Shown here in pieces: positions 21,464 through 31,269 of a DNA stretch of 64,000 bases. Origin of the DNA: an uncultured Lactococcus sp. (lineage in GTDB: Bacteria; Bacillota; Bacilli; Lactobacillales; Streptococcaceae); the NCBI RefSeq assembly GCF_934191625.1, contig NZ_CAKPUG010000005.1, positions 62,001 to 126,000 of the forward strand. The letters run 5' to 3'. The notes below the pieces were generated by a model that saw nothing but the letters and a program-made list of their open reading frames with translations, was not told where the DNA came from and searched no databases. The translations under genes and the position numbers were made by a program. Positions within the stretch are counted from its first letter, which is position 1, and each line of letters begins with the position of its first letter.

Positions 21464-23080
21464 ATGAACGTCATATCATTCGTTCTGCTTGTCTTATTGA
21501 TTGTATTGGTTATTGCCTTTATTTTTTATGCCCAAAATATTAAGAAAAACAAGCAAGATGCTGAAAGTCTTTTTATGCAGGCAGAAAACAAGGCAAATGA
21601 GATAACGGCAAATGCACAGCGCGATGCTGCTCTTGTAAGAAAAGAAGCGGAAATCCTGAGGGATGAAGCAGAAGCATTCAAGAAAGAAGCGCGCTTTAAT
21701 CTTCGTGAAGAAGAACAAAAGCAACGTCGTGAAATCGAAGATGAATTTAAGCAAGATCGTAAGGAGTTAAAAGAAACTGAACAACGCCTAAAACAACGTG
21801 AAGAAGTTCTAGACCGTAAGGATGATAAACTTACAAATAAAGAACGTAGCTTAGACTCAAAAGAGGAAGCGCTCTCTAAAAAAACTGATACACTCAATAA
21901 ACGTGAGCAAGAACTTTTAGAAATTGAAGAAAAGAAACAAGAAGAATTAGAACGTATCGCTGCATTAACCAAAGAGGAAGCGAAGGAAATCATTCTTAGT
22001 GAAACCCGTGAGGGCTTAACAAAAGAAATGGCACAGCTTATTCGTTCAAGCGAAGAAAAGGCACATGCTGAAGCTGATAAACGTGCGAAAAACATTGTTT
22101 CACTTGCAATCCAACGTGTCTCTAGTGATTCGGTTGCTGAACAAACAGTATCTGTAGTTACTTTACCAGATGATGGTATGAAAGGACGGATTATCGGACG
22201 TGAAGGTCGTAATATCCGCACTTTTGAAGCTTTGACGGGTATTGATGTTATTATTGATGATACTCCAGAAGCTGTTGTATTATCTGGCTTTGATCCGATT
22301 AGACGTGAGATTGCACGAATGACCTTGGAACAATTGGTCCAAGATGGTCGTATTCACCCCGCACGTATCGAGGAACTTGTTGAGAAAAATCGCAAAGCTT
22401 TGGATCATAAAATGCGCGAGTATGGCGAACAAGCTGCCTTTGAAGTTGGAGCTCATAACCTCCATCCTGATTTAATGAAGATTATGGGGCGCTTGCATTT
22501 CCGGACTTCTTATGGTCAAAATGTTCTTGATCATTCAGTTGAAGTAGCTAATGTTGCCGGAAATCTTGCTGGTGAGATGGGTGAAAACGTAACTCTTGCA
22601 AAACGGGCTGGATTCTTACATGATATTGGTAAAGCACTGGATCATGAAGTTGAAGGTAGTCACGTAGAGATTGGTACAGAGCTTGCCCGTAAGTACAAGG
22701 AAAATCCAATCGTTATTAATACTATTGCGAGTCACCATGGAGATACAGAACCAAATAGTAATATTGCTACTTTGGTTGCTGCAGCAGATGCTTTAAGTGC
22801 AGCGCGTCCCGGTGCTCGTCGTGAATCGATTGAAAATTATATTAAACGTCTTCGTGACTTGGAAAATATCTCAACAAGTTTTGAAGGTGTTGAAAGTGCT
22901 TTTGCCTTACAAGCAGGACGCGAAGTTCGTGTCATGGTTAAACCAGAGAAGCTTACAGATGATCAAATTGTAATCCTTGCACGAGATGTAAAAAATCGTA
23001 TTGAAGATGAGATGGATTATCCAGGAAATATTAAAGTTACAGTTATTCGTGAAACACGAGCTATTGACTATGCAAAATAA
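21464..23080 (+). CDS. rny: ribonuclease Y
   Basis: Membrane-anchored endoribonuclease that starts mRNA decay. The 538 residues comprise an N-terminal membrane helix (about 1-25), a long Glu/Lys/Arg coiled coil (about 30-200), a KH RNA-binding domain ([15 protein letters not shown]) and an HD catalytic domain ([16 protein letters not shown]). AAAGGAGA precedes ATG 21464, so the upstream in-frame ATGs are not used. It stands alone between promoter and terminator, with structured RNA in its leader. Partner enzyme genes pnp and mrnC occur later in the window. Confidence 0.96.
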   Translation: MNVISFVLLVLLIVLVIAFIFYAQNIKKNKQDAESLFMQAENKANEITANAQRDAALVRKEAEILRDEAEAFKKEARFNLREEEQKQRREIEDEFKQDRKELKETEQRLKQREEVLDRKDDKLTNKERSLDSKEEALSKKTDTLNKREQELLEIEEKKQEELERIAALTKEEAKEIILSETREGLTKEMAQLIRSSEEKAHAEADKRAKNIVSLAIQRVSSDSVAEQTVSVVTLPDDGMKGRIIGREGRNIRTFEALTGIDVIIDDTPEAVVLSGFDPIRREIARMTLEQLVQDGRIHPARIEELVEKNRKALDHKMREYGEQAAFEVGAHNLHPDLMKIMGRLHFRTSYGQNVLDHSVEVANVAGNLAGEMGENVTLAKRAGFLHDIGKALDHEVEGSHVEIGTELARKYKENPIVINTIASHHGDTEPNSNIATLVAAADALSAARPGARRESIENYIKRLRDLENISTSFEGVESAFALQAGREVRVMVKPEKLTDDQIVILARDVKNRIEDEMDYPGNIKVTVIRETRAIDYAK

Positions 23081-23106
23081 AAAGTACTCCGAGAGTACTT
23101 TTTTAT
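23080..23106 (+). terminator. intrinsic terminator after rny
   Basis: AAAAGTACTC, CGA loop, GAGTACTTTT and further T. Confidence 0.88.
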
Positions 23107-23171
23107 TTTAAATAAAAAATAAACGAGCGAGTGATGTTACAATTAGATTAATTAAAGTTACTTTATATTAC

Positions 23172-23206
23172 GCAAAGTGGATATATAAGCATAACTTTGC
23201 TAGAAT
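23172..23206 (+). promoter_or_regulatory. gmk promoter with overlapping inverted repeat
   Basis: TGC-TAGAAT (-10 at 23201-23206) and a TGGATA -35 17 bp upstream (23178-23183). The inverted repeat GCAAAGT (23172-23178) / ACTTTGC (23194-23200) has arm centres 22 bp apart and covers both elements, which makes it an operator candidate. Confidence 0.55.
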
Positions 23207-23215
23207 AGGTTGTAA

Positions 23216-23866
<651 letters not shown>

Positions 23867-23981
23867 AAACAAGAGGCTTTATTTTTTAGCTGAAAGACGC
23901 TTAGGTTACTTGTAAAAAGAAGAACCCATTGGTGCCTGCGGTCCAATGCACAGCGTACAGAAAAGAAAAGAGGAAACTGAT

Positions 23982-24338
23982 ATGATGTTAGAACCTTCAA
24001 TTGACAAATTACTACAAAATGTGGATTCAAAATATTCACTCGTTGTGTTGGAAGCCAAACGGGCCCATGAACTCCGTGATGGCGAACGTCCTACAATGGA
24101 ATTCAAATCTGTTAAACGCACGTTACAAGCCTTGGAAGAAATTGCTGCAGGAACGGTAACGATTCACCCTTCCCCAGATGCTAAACGTGAAACTTTGAAA
24201 GAAAAACGTGAATTAGAACGTCTTCAACAAAAAATGGCAGAAAAACTTATCCGCGAGCAAATTGCGAAAGAAGAAGCTGAAGAAGAAGCAAAACAAAAAG
24301 GAAATCGTGCAGCTAAAGCTGCTGCGGCTACTAATTAA
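23982..24338 (+). CDS. rpoZ: RNA polymerase omega subunit
   Basis: Small subunit that aids RNA polymerase assembly. The core [33 protein letters not shown] matches omega, followed by a charged Glu/Lys/Ala tail; about 118 residues. The start is one of two adjacent ATGs (23982 or 23985) after AGAGGAAA; the longer frame from 23946 lacks a ribosome site. A hairpin CATTGG/CCAATG (23927-23948) lies in the 115-nt spacer after gmk, with no T run. Confidence 0.93.
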   Translation: MMLEPSIDKLLQNVDSKYSLVVLEAKRAHELRDGERPTMEFKSVKRTLQALEEIAAGTVTIHPSPDAKRETLKEKRELERLQQKMAEKLIREQIAKEEAEEEAKQKGNRAAKAAAATN

Positions 24339-24352
24339 TAAAAGACATCATC

Positions 24353-24399
24353 AACTTCCAAAGATTGCGTATATAAATCTTTGGAAGTTTTTCTTTTTC
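24353..24399 (+). terminator. intrinsic terminator after rpoZ
   Basis: AACTTCCAAAGATT (24353-24366) and AATCTTTGGAAGTT (24376-24389) are complementary; a T-rich run follows. Confidence 0.9.
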
Positions 24400-24411
24400 T
24401 ACAATTCAGAG

Positions 24412-24442
24412 TTGACATTCGGTCATCTCTTTTTGCTATAAT
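24412..24442 (+). promoter_or_regulatory. priA promoter
   Basis: TTGACA (24412-24417) and an extended -10 TGC-TATAAT (24434-24442), spacer 19 bp. Confidence 0.75.
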
Positions 24443-24486
24443 TAAACTACTATATTTAGTCACAGAAAAATAAGCAGGGGAGAAAA

Positions 24487-26814
24487 ATGTTAAAAAAAAC
24501 AGCACGAATTATTGTAGATATTCCTCTGATGCAGACAGATAAACCATTCTCCTATGTCATTCCTACAAAATTGCAAGAGATGATTGAGCCGGGGATGCGT
24601 GTCCATGTTCCCTTTGGGAAAGGAAATCGACTGGTCCAGGGGATTGTAGTTGAAATAGTAGATCAGAAAGAAGAGGGGCTCAAAGAGATTGCCGAGCTCC
24701 TCGACTTAGAACCTGTCCTCACCAGAGAACAGCTCCGCTTGGCTGATGAAATGAGACATACGGTTTTTTCTTATAAAATTTCCTGTTTGAAAGCGATGCT
24801 GCCTAACTTATTGAATTCAAGCTATGATAAGATTTTGTCTAATCGAGAAGGTATTCAAACCAAGTGGAGCGTGCTTAGTGAAAGTCAAAAGGTCCAAGCA
24901 TTAAAGGATGTTAAGTCAGGAAAGTTAACCGTTAGCTACTATGCAAAGTCAAAAGAAAATAAGAAAACAGAAAAGTATTTAAGGGCTAATGCCAAGTTGG
25001 CTACCTTTGAGATTGGTAAAGCGGCCAAAAAAAGGGCAGAATTAAAAAATTATCTTTTAAACCAAAAAACAAGTGTGCGTCAAAAAGACTTGCCATTTTC
25101 TTCGGCTATCATCAAGTATTTTATAGAAAACGAGCTGGTTGAAGTAACTGAAAAAGAGGTTTCAAGAACAGCGGCCGTTTTCGATGCTGTCGTACCTGAC
25201 AAGGCCAAAGTTTTGAATCATGAGCAGCAGCTTGCCTTTGATGCGATTGTTACTTCTGCTGACAAGCCTTTTTTACTTGAGGGAATTACAGGTTCAGGGA
25301 AAACAGAGATTTATTTGCAAGTGATTGAACACTTTTTAGAAAAAGGACAATCTGCAATTATGCTGGTTCCTGAGATTTCTCTAACACCACAAATGTCTAA
25401 TCGTTTTATTGCGCGCTTTGGTGAAAAAGTTGCAATCATGCATTCGGGTCTTTCAGATGGAGAAAAATATGACGAATGGCGAAAGATAAAGGAAGGACGA
25501 GCGCAGGTTGTTGTAGGGGCACGCTCAGCTATTTTTGCTCCTTTGAAAAATATTGGAGTTATTATTATTGATGAGGAGCATGAAACAAGCTACAAACAAG
25601 ATTCAAGTCCACGTTACCATGCTAGAGATATAGCCTTATTACGTACACGATATCATAATGCACGGTTAGTTCTAGGCTCCGCCACTCCTAGTCTTGAAAG
25701 TCGAGCACGTGCTCAGCGAAATGTTTATCATTTATTGACACTCACGCATAGGGCAAATGATCAAGCCCTCCTACCTGAGGTACAAATCATAGACATGCGC
25801 AATAACCTCAATGATAAATCCGCTAATTTCTCTGATGTTTTACTTCAAAAAATTCGTGAAAAGGTTGACAAAAATGAGCAAGTAATTCTGATGCTTAACC
25901 GTCGAGGGTATAGCTCTTTTGTGATGTGTAGAGATTGCGGTTACGTTGTGGAATGCCCGAACTGTGATATCTCTTTAACTCTGCATATGGACACGAAAAC
26001 TTTAAATTGCCATTATTGTGGCCATCAGGAAGGTATTCCACAAGTTTGTCCAAGTTGCCAAAGTCGCCAAATCCGTTATTATGGTTCAGGGACCCAGAAG
26101 GTTCAAGAAGAATTAGAAAAACTTATGCCCGAAATTCGCATTTTACGTATGGATGTTGATACCACAAAAACAAAGAATGCACATGAGAAAATTTTAAAGA
26201 GATTTGGTAATCATGATGCAGATGTGTTACTAGGTACCCAAATGATTGCTAAAGGATTGGATTTTCCTAATGTGACATTGGTGGGTGTAATAAATGCGGA
26301 CACTGGCTTAAATCTCCCAGATTTTCGGGCAAGTGAGCGAAGTTTTCAGCTGCTCATGCAGGTTGCAGGACGTGCTGGGCGTGCGGATAAAAAAGGTGAG
26401 GTCATCATCCAGACATTTAACCCAGGTCATTATGCGGTTAAACTTGTAGCTGATCAAGATTATGAAGCCTTCTATCGTCAAGAAATGTATTACCGTCAAC
26501 AGCTGTCTTATCCACCCTATTATTTTACGGTTCAGATCTTAGTTAGTCATAAAGATGAGGATATCGTTGCAAAAAAGGCTTATGAGATAGCAAGCATAAT
26601 TAAAGCAAGTTTATCAGAGAAGGCTAAAATATTAGGGCCCATCCCTAAACCTATTGCGCGGACACATAATCTTTATCATTATCAGATACTTGTAAAATAT
26701 CGTTTTGAGGAGCAACTTGAAGAAGTTTTAAATCATGTCCTTGATTTAACGCAAAAACGTGAAAATAAGGATGTTAGAGTTCTTATTGATAGTGAGCCAC
26801 AAAGTTTTGTATAA
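24487..26814 (+). CDS. priA: primosomal replication-restart helicase PriA
   Basis: A 3'-to-5' DNA helicase that reloads the replisome at stalled forks. The 775 residues include an N-terminal 3'-DNA-binding domain, Walker A GITGSGKTEIY, Walker B IIIDEEHETSYK, and a cysteine zinc module (CRDCGYVVECPNCDISLTLH, CHYCG, CPSC). The C-terminal helicase motifs include QMIAKGLDFPNVTLVGV and QVAGRAGR. AGGGGAG precedes the ATG. In many lactococci and streptococci priA is followed directly by fmt; here a deoxynucleoside salvage operon and a terminator lie between them. Confidence 0.96.
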   Translation: MLKKTARIIVDIPLMQTDKPFSYVIPTKLQEMIEPGMRVHVPFGKGNRLVQGIVVEIVDQKEEGLKEIAELLDLEPVLTREQLRLADEMRHTVFSYKISCLKAMLPNLLNSSYDKILSNREGIQTKWSVLSESQKVQALKDVKSGKLTVSYYAKSKENKKTEKYLRANAKLATFEIGKAAKKRAELKNYLLNQKTSVRQKDLPFSSAIIKYFIENELVEVTEKEVSRTAAVFDAVVPDKAKVLNHEQQLAFDAIVTSADKPFLLEGITGSGKTEIYLQVIEHFLEKGQSAIMLVPEISLTPQMSNRFIARFGEKVAIMHSGLSDGEKYDEWRKIKEGRAQVVVGARSAIFAPLKNIGVIIIDEEHETSYKQDSSPRYHARDIALLRTRYHNARLVLGSATPSLESRARAQRNVYHLLTLTHRANDQALLPEVQIIDMRNNLNDKSANFSDVLLQKIREKVDKNEQVILMLNRRGYSSFVMCRDCGYVVECPNCDISLTLHMDTKTLNCHYCGHQEGIPQVCPSCQSRQIRYYGSGTQKVQEELEKLMPEIRILRMDVDTTKTKNAHEKILKRFGNHDADVLLGTQMIAKGLDFPNVTLVGVINADTGLNLPDFRASERSFQLLMQVAGRAGRADKKGEVIIQTFNPGHYAVKLVADQDYEAFYRQEMYYRQQLSYPPYYFTVQILVSHKDEDIVAKKAYEIASIIKASLSEKAKILGPIPKPIARTHNLYHYQILVKYRFEEQLEEVLNHVLDLTQKRENKDVRVLIDSEPQSFV

Positions 26815-26843
26815 AAATGACAAGCCATTTGTCGTTTTTTTTT
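26813..26843 (+). terminator. intrinsic terminator after priA
   Basis: AAAAATGACAA and TTGTCGTTTTT pair around a short loop, followed by more T. Confidence 0.8.
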
Positions 26844-26897
26844 ATAGAAAATTGTCTTAGTTTTCCTAGGTTTTCATTGCTTACATTTTTTAAACAA

Positions 26898-26913
26898 GCA
26901 CTATATGTAGTGT
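26898..26913 (+). promoter_or_regulatory. NrdR-like box 1
   Basis: GCACTATATGTAGTGT fits the palindromic NrdR box pattern (consensus near ACACWATATATWGTGT). It lies over the -35 region of the operon promoter. Confidence 0.8.
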
Positions 26914-26915
26914 TA

Positions 26916-26924
26916 TGTTATAAT
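26916..26924 (+). promoter_or_regulatory. promoter of the deoxynucleoside salvage operon
   Basis: An extended -10 TGT-TATAAT (26916-26924) lies between the two NrdR-like boxes. The -35 is weak and would fall in box 1. Confidence 0.75.
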
Positions 26925-26931
26925 AAAACAT

Positions 26932-26973
26932 GCCTCAAGACACTACATGTTGTGTTTGGCTGTGAGGCTTTTT
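26932..26973 (+). terminator. possible attenuator in the salvage operon leader
   Basis: GCCTCA (26932-26937) pairs with TGAGGC (26963-26968), followed by TTTTT. The loop contains NrdR-like box 2, whose own palindrome can fold inside. A second hairpin, GTTCATT/AATGAAC (26989-27007), follows. Either could limit read-through; function is inferred. Confidence 0.5.
26940..26955 (+). promoter_or_regulatory. NrdR-like box 2
   Basis: ACACTACATGTTGTGT begins exactly 42 bp (four helical turns) after box 1 and covers the region just downstream of the start site. Paired, helically phased boxes are characteristic of NrdR repression. Confidence 0.78.
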
Positions 26974-27059
26974 AAAAATAAAAAATGTGTTCATTCGCTC
27001 AATGAACCTTTTCAAATAGTGTTCTGAAAGACAGAATGCAAAAAGTTAGGAAGGAAAAA

Positions 27060-27716
27060 ATGGCAGTGTTAGTATTAGCTGGAACAATTGGAGCTGGCAA
27101 GAGTTCACTTACAGAGATGTTAGCAGAAGAGCTGGGAACAGAGGCTTTTTATGAAAGTGTAGATGATAATGAGGTTTTGCCCCTCTTTTATCAAGATCCT
27201 CAAAAATATGCCTTCTTGTTGCAAATCTACTTTTTAAATAAGAGATTTGACTCGATTAAAAGAGCGCTCACGCATAACAATAATGTACTTGACCGTTCAA
27301 TTTACGAGGATAGTTTACTTTTTCATCTGAATGCAGATTTGGGGCGAGCAACAGATATTGAAGTAGAGGTCTATGATGAATTATTGGAAAATATGTTAGA
27401 GGAAATCGATACGCTAACTTTTAAAAAGCGTCCTGATTTATTGATCCATGTAAGTGTGTCTTTTGAAAAAATGTTGGAACGTATCCAGAAAAGAGGACGC
27501 GAGTTTGAACAATTGGAATATGACCGTTCACTTTATGGGTACTATCAAGAATTAAATAAGCGTTACGAAAAATGGTTTGAAGATTTTGATATTTGCCCTA
27601 AAATTCAAATTGATGGTGATAAGTATGATTTTGTTGAAGATGAGGAAGCGAAATTATTTGTTCTTCAACAAATTAAAGAAAAGCTTGCAGAAATTGAGGA
27701 GGTGAGCAGCAAATGA
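27060..27716 (+). CDS. deoxynucleoside kinase (deoxyadenosine/deoxyguanosine type)
   Basis: Phosphorylates salvaged deoxynucleosides to dNMPs. The 218 residues show the P-loop LAGTIGAGKSS, the LDRSIYED motif of the dNK family, and the lid RIQKRGREFEQ. The family includes Lactobacillus dAK/dGK; substrate preference cannot be fixed from sequence. ATG 27060 with GGAAGG upstream is preferred to the ATG at 27036. It is first in a three-gene operon with overlapping stops and starts, behind two NrdR-like boxes, so it is likely repressed when dATP/ATP signals sufficient deoxynucleotides. Confidence 0.9.
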   Translation: MAVLVLAGTIGAGKSSLTEMLAEELGTEAFYESVDDNEVLPLFYQDPQKYAFLLQIYFLNKRFDSIKRALTHNNNVLDRSIYEDSLLFHLNADLGRATDIEVEVYDELLENMLEEIDTLTFKKRPDLLIHVSVSFEKMLERIQKRGREFEQLEYDRSLYGYYQELNKRYEKWFEDFDICPKIQIDGDKYDFVEDEEAKLFVLQQIKEKLAEIEEVSSK

Positions 27717-28267
27717 ACTTGACAGTTTTCTTATCGGCTCGTGATGGGAAAAATCCAACTCATTTATTACGGAGCAAGAAACTTGGAGAGGCGATTACGC
27801 GCTGTGGACATACCTTAGTTTATGGTGGTTCCCAGGAAGGATGCATGGGCGCTGTATCAGATGCGGTGCTAGCGAACAAAGGGCAAGTTATTGCTGTTTA
27901 CCCCGATGGGGTTTTACCTTTGGAGCCACCTCGTCAGAATGCAACAGAGCTTTACTTGGCCAAAAATATGGATGAACGTAAACGCAAATTGATTGATTTA
28001 GGCGAAGCATTTATTATTTTGCCAGGGGGCTTTGGAACGATGGAAGAAGTGTTTCAACTTTTGACTGAGATGAGTATTGGTCAAACAACGATACGGCCGG
28101 TTATTTTCATTGATAAAGACTTTTATCTTCCTTTATTTAACATGATTCAGCAACAAATAAAAGAAGAAATGCTGTCTTTAGAAGTTTTAGAAGCTGTGCA
28201 TCTGGTTGAAACAACCGAACAAGCAATGAAGTTATTAGGAGATTTAAATTATGAACAAGCCATTTGA
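27713..28267 (+). CDS. LOG-family (TIGR00730) putative nucleoside 5'-monophosphate phosphoribohydrolase
   Basis: A Rossmann-fold protein of the LOG family, 184 residues, with the signature LPGGFGTMEEV and the nucleotide-binding LVYGGSQEGCMG. Plant and bacterial LOG enzymes release a base from a nucleoside 5'-monophosphate. Its start overlaps the kinase stop by 4 nt (ATGA), and its end overlaps the deoxyribosyltransferase gene by 17 nt, so the three proteins are translated together. This context suggests a role in salvage, perhaps generating free bases for the transferase (inference). Confidence 0.85.
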   Translation: MNLTVFLSARDGKNPTHLLRSKKLGEAITRCGHTLVYGGSQEGCMGAVSDAVLANKGQVIAVYPDGVLPLEPPRQNATELYLAKNMDERKRKLIDLGEAFIILPGGFGTMEEVFQLLTEMSIGQTTIRPVIFIDKDFYLPLFNMIQQQIKEEMLSLEVLEAVHLVETTEQAMKLLGDLNYEQAI

Positions 28268-28730
28268 ACATGCAGTAAAAGTGTATCTGGCAGCACCTTT
28301 TTTCAGTGATAGTCAAATTCAAAAAGTAGAAAAATTAGAAGCAGCACTTGCTAAGAATGATACAGTTGCTTCTTACTTTAGCCCAATGCGTTGTCAACGT
28401 CCAGAAGGATTAGCAGAAGACGTTGAGTCATTTACACCAGTATGGGCAAAAGCTACGATGGAAAATGATGTTAAAGAAGTGGAAACTGCTGATGTAATCG
28501 TTGCTATCTTAGACTATGATGGACAGGATACTGATTCAGGTACGGCATGGGAATTAGGCTATGCGATAGCTAAAGGTAAACCAACTTTCTTGGTGCGATT
28601 TGAAGAAAATGGACCAGGAAATATTATGCTCACCGAGCGAAATACTGCCTTCTTTAGTAAAGTTGAGCAAGTAGAAACGTATGATTTTATGGAAGCTCAA
28701 ACGATACCTTATACCGGCAAATATATATAG
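28251..28730 (+). CDS. nucleoside 2-deoxyribosyltransferase
   Basis: Moves 2-deoxyribose between nucleobases, allowing salvage of one deoxynucleoside from another. The 159 residues match the NDT family: an N-terminal VYLAAPFFSDSQI motif, the active-site region IVAILDYDGQDTDSGTAWELGYAIA with the catalytic glutamate in AWELGYA, and a short C terminus. It is the last gene of the NrdR-box operon; the overlap with the LOG gene indicates coupling. The purine/pyrimidine class (type I or II) cannot be assigned with certainty. Confidence 0.92.
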   Translation: MNKPFEHAVKVYLAAPFFSDSQIQKVEKLEAALAKNDTVASYFSPMRCQRPEGLAEDVESFTPVWAKATMENDVKEVETADVIVAILDYDGQDTDSGTAWELGYAIAKGKPTFLVRFEENGPGNIMLTERNTAFFSKVEQVETYDFMEAQTIPYTGKYI

Positions 28731-29034
28731 TCATTATTTATTTTTTATTCATTTCGGGGCTAACAAGTAAGAAGAAGAGATATATATATTTCTCTCTTTT
28801 TTTGTTCTTTATTGGAAAGAAGACATATACTGAGTTAAAGGACTATAATCAAGGGTATAGAAAGGAATAGAGGGTAAGAAAATGTTATAATAAGAGGCAA
28901 ACATTTTTTATAGGATATGAAGATCATTTTTATGAAAAACAAAAGAGGAGGATGAAGGACACGTATGACCGGTTCAAGGGTAACAGTAAACTTGAAATAT
29001 TAAAAAGGTTTAGATAACGTGTTCAAATAATGCT
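28731..29034 (+). promoter_or_regulatory. intergenic interval and fmt leader
   Basis: After the terminator there is an extended -10 TGT-TATAAT at 28883-28891 (weak -35), giving a leader of about 135 nt. It contains an isolated Shine-Dalgarno GAGGAGG (28945-28951) and a long-range stem GGACACGT (28957-28964) / ACGTGTTC (29017-29024). No Shine-Dalgarno lies next to the fmt ATG. A short reading frame, 28952-29017 (21 codons), starts directly on the GGAGG and is probably not translated. Confidence 0.5.
28772..28803 (+). terminator. terminator after the salvage operon
   Basis: AAGAGA and TCTCTC/T flank a TA-rich loop, followed by seven or more T. Confidence 0.6.
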
Positions 29035-29988
29035 ATGACAAAAACAAAAATAATATTTATGGGGACACCTCAATTTTCTCAAACTGTTTTACAAGGCTTA
29101 ATTGATAGTCAACGTTATGATATTTTAGCTGTGGTAACACAACCAGATCGTAAGGTGGGGCGGAAGCAAGAGCTCCGACAAACACCTGTAAAAGAGTTGG
29201 CTTTGAAAACTGGCTTGAAAATTTTACAACCCGATAAATTATCAGGTTCAGCTGAAATGGAAGAACTGTTAGCCTTTGGTGCTCAAGGCGCAGGTATTGT
29301 AACGGCAGCCTTCGGACAATTCTTGCCAGGTAAATTGCTTGATGCAATGGCTTTTGCAGTAAACGTTCATGCATCTTTATTGCCTAAATATCGTGGTGGA
29401 GCACCTATTCATTATGCGATTATGAATGGGGAAAAAGAAGCAGGTGTGACTATTATGGAAATGGTTAGAAAAATGGATGCGGGCGATATGGTTGCAAAAG
29501 CTTCTACTCCAATTTTAGAAGAAGATAATGTAGGTACAATGTTTGAAAAATTAGCTGTTATCGGACGTGATCTTCTTCTTGAGGTGCTGCCTCTTTACGT
29601 TGCAGGAGAAATCAAGCCAGAAGCGCAAGATGAAACGCAAGCAAGTTTTTCTCCAAACATTAGTCCCGAAGAAGAAAAAATTGACTGGACAAAAAACAAT
29701 CGTCAAATTTTTAATCAGATTCGCGGTATGAATCCTTTTCCTGTGGCGCACACTATCTGGAACGAAGGACGATTCAAAATCTACAATAGTCGTCCTATTG
29801 ATGCAGAAAAAGAAGGCCAACCAGGCGAAATCATTGATAAAACAAAAAAATCACTCGTAGTAGCGACGGGTTCCGGTGCTTTAGAGCTTTTAGAAGTACA
29901 GCCTGCTGGAAAGCCCAAAATGGATATTGTTAGTTTTCTCAATGGTTTAGGACAGAAAGTAAATATAGGTGATCAATTTGGCAAGTAA
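29035..29988 (+). CDS. fmt: methionyl-tRNA formyltransferase
   Basis: Formylates Met-tRNAi for translation initiation. The 317 residues begin [11 protein letters not shown] and contain the formyl-transfer motif [25 protein letters not shown] and the C-terminal tRNA-binding domain. The ATG has no nearby Shine-Dalgarno, which is unusual for this genome. fmt leads the conserved fmt-rsmB-stp-pknB cluster, and its end overlaps rsmB by 11 nt. Confidence 0.95.
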   Translation: MTKTKIIFMGTPQFSQTVLQGLIDSQRYDILAVVTQPDRKVGRKQELRQTPVKELALKTGLKILQPDKLSGSAEMEELLAFGAQGAGIVTAAFGQFLPGKLLDAMAFAVNVHASLLPKYRGGAPIHYAIMNGEKEAGVTIMEMVRKMDAGDMVAKASTPILEEDNVGTMFEKLAVIGRDLLLEVLPLYVAGEIKPEAQDETQASFSPNISPEEEKIDWTKNNRQIFNQIRGMNPFPVAHTIWNEGRFKIYNSRPIDAEKEGQPGEIIDKTKKSLVVATGSGALELLEVQPAGKPKMDIVSFLNGLGQKVNIGDQFGK

Positions 29989-31249
29989 TGCAAGACAAGT
30001 CGCACTCGATGTGCTTAACGATATTTTTGGGAATGATGCTTATGCGAATATTGCCTTAGATAGAACCTTACGTGAAGTAGAACTTTCGGACTTAGACCGT
30101 AATTTTGTAACGGCTTTGGTTTATGGGGTGGTAGCTAAGGAAAAACTTTTAGAATGGTACTTAGAGCCATTTTTTAAAAAACAACCGAAACCTTGGGCTA
30201 AGATGCTTTTGATGATGACTATATACCAAGTTCTTTTTATGGATAAAGTCCCAACTTCAGCTGCCGTTGATGAAGCTGTTAAGATAGCTAAACGTAAGGA
30301 TGGGCAGCAAGCAGGAAACTTCATTAATGCTGTTCTGCGTAATTTCATGCGTTCGGAGCGACGGAATGAGGAACCAAAAACTTGGGAAATTAAATATTCC
30401 ATGCCTAAGCTTCTTCTAGATAAAATGGTACGTCAGTTTGGTGGGAAGCGTACAGGAATGATTTTAGAGAGTTTAGAAAAACCAAGTAAAGCTAGTCTCA
30501 GAATCATTGATCCCCAAGTTACTATTCCTAACACGGTCCCTTCAGAGCTATCTCCAGTTGGCCGTGTGGCGGATCATGGAAATTTTGCGCATAGTCAAGC
30601 ATTTATTGAAGGAAAAATTACTATTCAAGATGAGACGAGTCAGTTGGTCGCACCACAACTTGATTTAACCGGTAGTGAGCGCGTACTTGATGCTTGTGCT
30701 GCTCCAGGTGGAAAGACAACCCATATCGCTCAATATCTTGATACAGGACATGTTACAGCCTGTGATTTATACGATCATAAGCTAAAGCTTATTGAAGATA
30801 ATGCTGAGCGCCAAGGTGTATGGGAGAAAATTACGACAGTCAAAGCAGATGCAACAGAACTAGCAGAACGTTTCGCAGATGAGGAGGACTTTGACCGTAT
30901 ATTAGTTGATGCGCCTTGTTCGGGGATTGGCTTGATACGTCGCAAGCCTGATATTCGTTATCGTAAAGATAGCTCTGATTTTCTTAATTTACAGGAAATC
31001 CAATTGAAAATATTGGACAGTGCTTCGAAAAAGCTGAAGAAAAATGGTATAATGGTTTACAGTACCTGCACAATTTTTGATGAAGAAAACTTTGAGGTCG
31101 TCAAGAAGTTCCTTGAGGCTCATCCAGAATATGAACAGGTGGAAATTTCGCACGAAAAAGAGGATATTGTTACAGATGGCTGTATTTTCATTACACCGGA
31201 AATGTACCATACAGATGGTTTCTTTATTGCGAAATTCAGAAAACTTTAA
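29978..31249 (+). CDS. rsmB: 16S rRNA (cytosine-967-C5)-methyltransferase
   Basis: Methylates C967 of 16S rRNA. The 423 residues have an N-terminal NusB-like domain (about 1-140) and a SAM methyltransferase domain with [15 protein letters not shown], catalytic [15 protein letters not shown] and YSTCTIF. A GTG lies at 29969, but TTG 29978 gives the family start [13 protein letters not shown] and has AGGTGAT at the right distance, so TTG is chosen. The overlap with fmt implies translational coupling. Confidence 0.93.
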   Translation: MASNARQVALDVLNDIFGNDAYANIALDRTLREVELSDLDRNFVTALVYGVVAKEKLLEWYLEPFFKKQPKPWAKMLLMMTIYQVLFMDKVPTSAAVDEAVKIAKRKDGQQAGNFINAVLRNFMRSERRNEEPKTWEIKYSMPKLLLDKMVRQFGGKRTGMILESLEKPSKASLRIIDPQVTIPNTVPSELSPVGRVADHGNFAHSQAFIEGKITIQDETSQLVAPQLDLTGSERVLDACAAPGGKTTHIAQYLDTGHVTACDLYDHKLKLIEDNAERQGVWEKITTVKADATELAERFADEEDFDRILVDAPCSGIGLIRRKPDIRYRKDSSDFLNLQEIQLKILDSASKKLKKNGIMVYSTCTIFDEENFEVVKKFLEAHPEYEQVEISHEKEDIVTDGCIFITPEMYHTDGFFIAKFRKL

Positions 31250-31269
31250 TTCTTTTATAAGGAGCAAAA

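Noticed and set aside
21526..22221. Long minus-strand frame (231 codons) opposite rny
   Set aside because: It arises from the Glu/Lys-rich coiled-coil codons of rny; composition is Ser/Arg/Phe-rich nonsense and it has no initiation signals.
26898..26955. The two palindromes considered as a transposon remnant or direct repeat
   Set aside because: Their symmetry, 42-bp phasing around a promoter and the deoxynucleotide genes downstream fit NrdR operators better.
28871..29017. Open frame before fmt with a protein-like charged sequence ending in KLEILKRFR
   Set aside because: It has no usable start except an ATG directly abutting the GGAGG, and it contains the TATAAT promoter element, so it is more likely non-coding leader.
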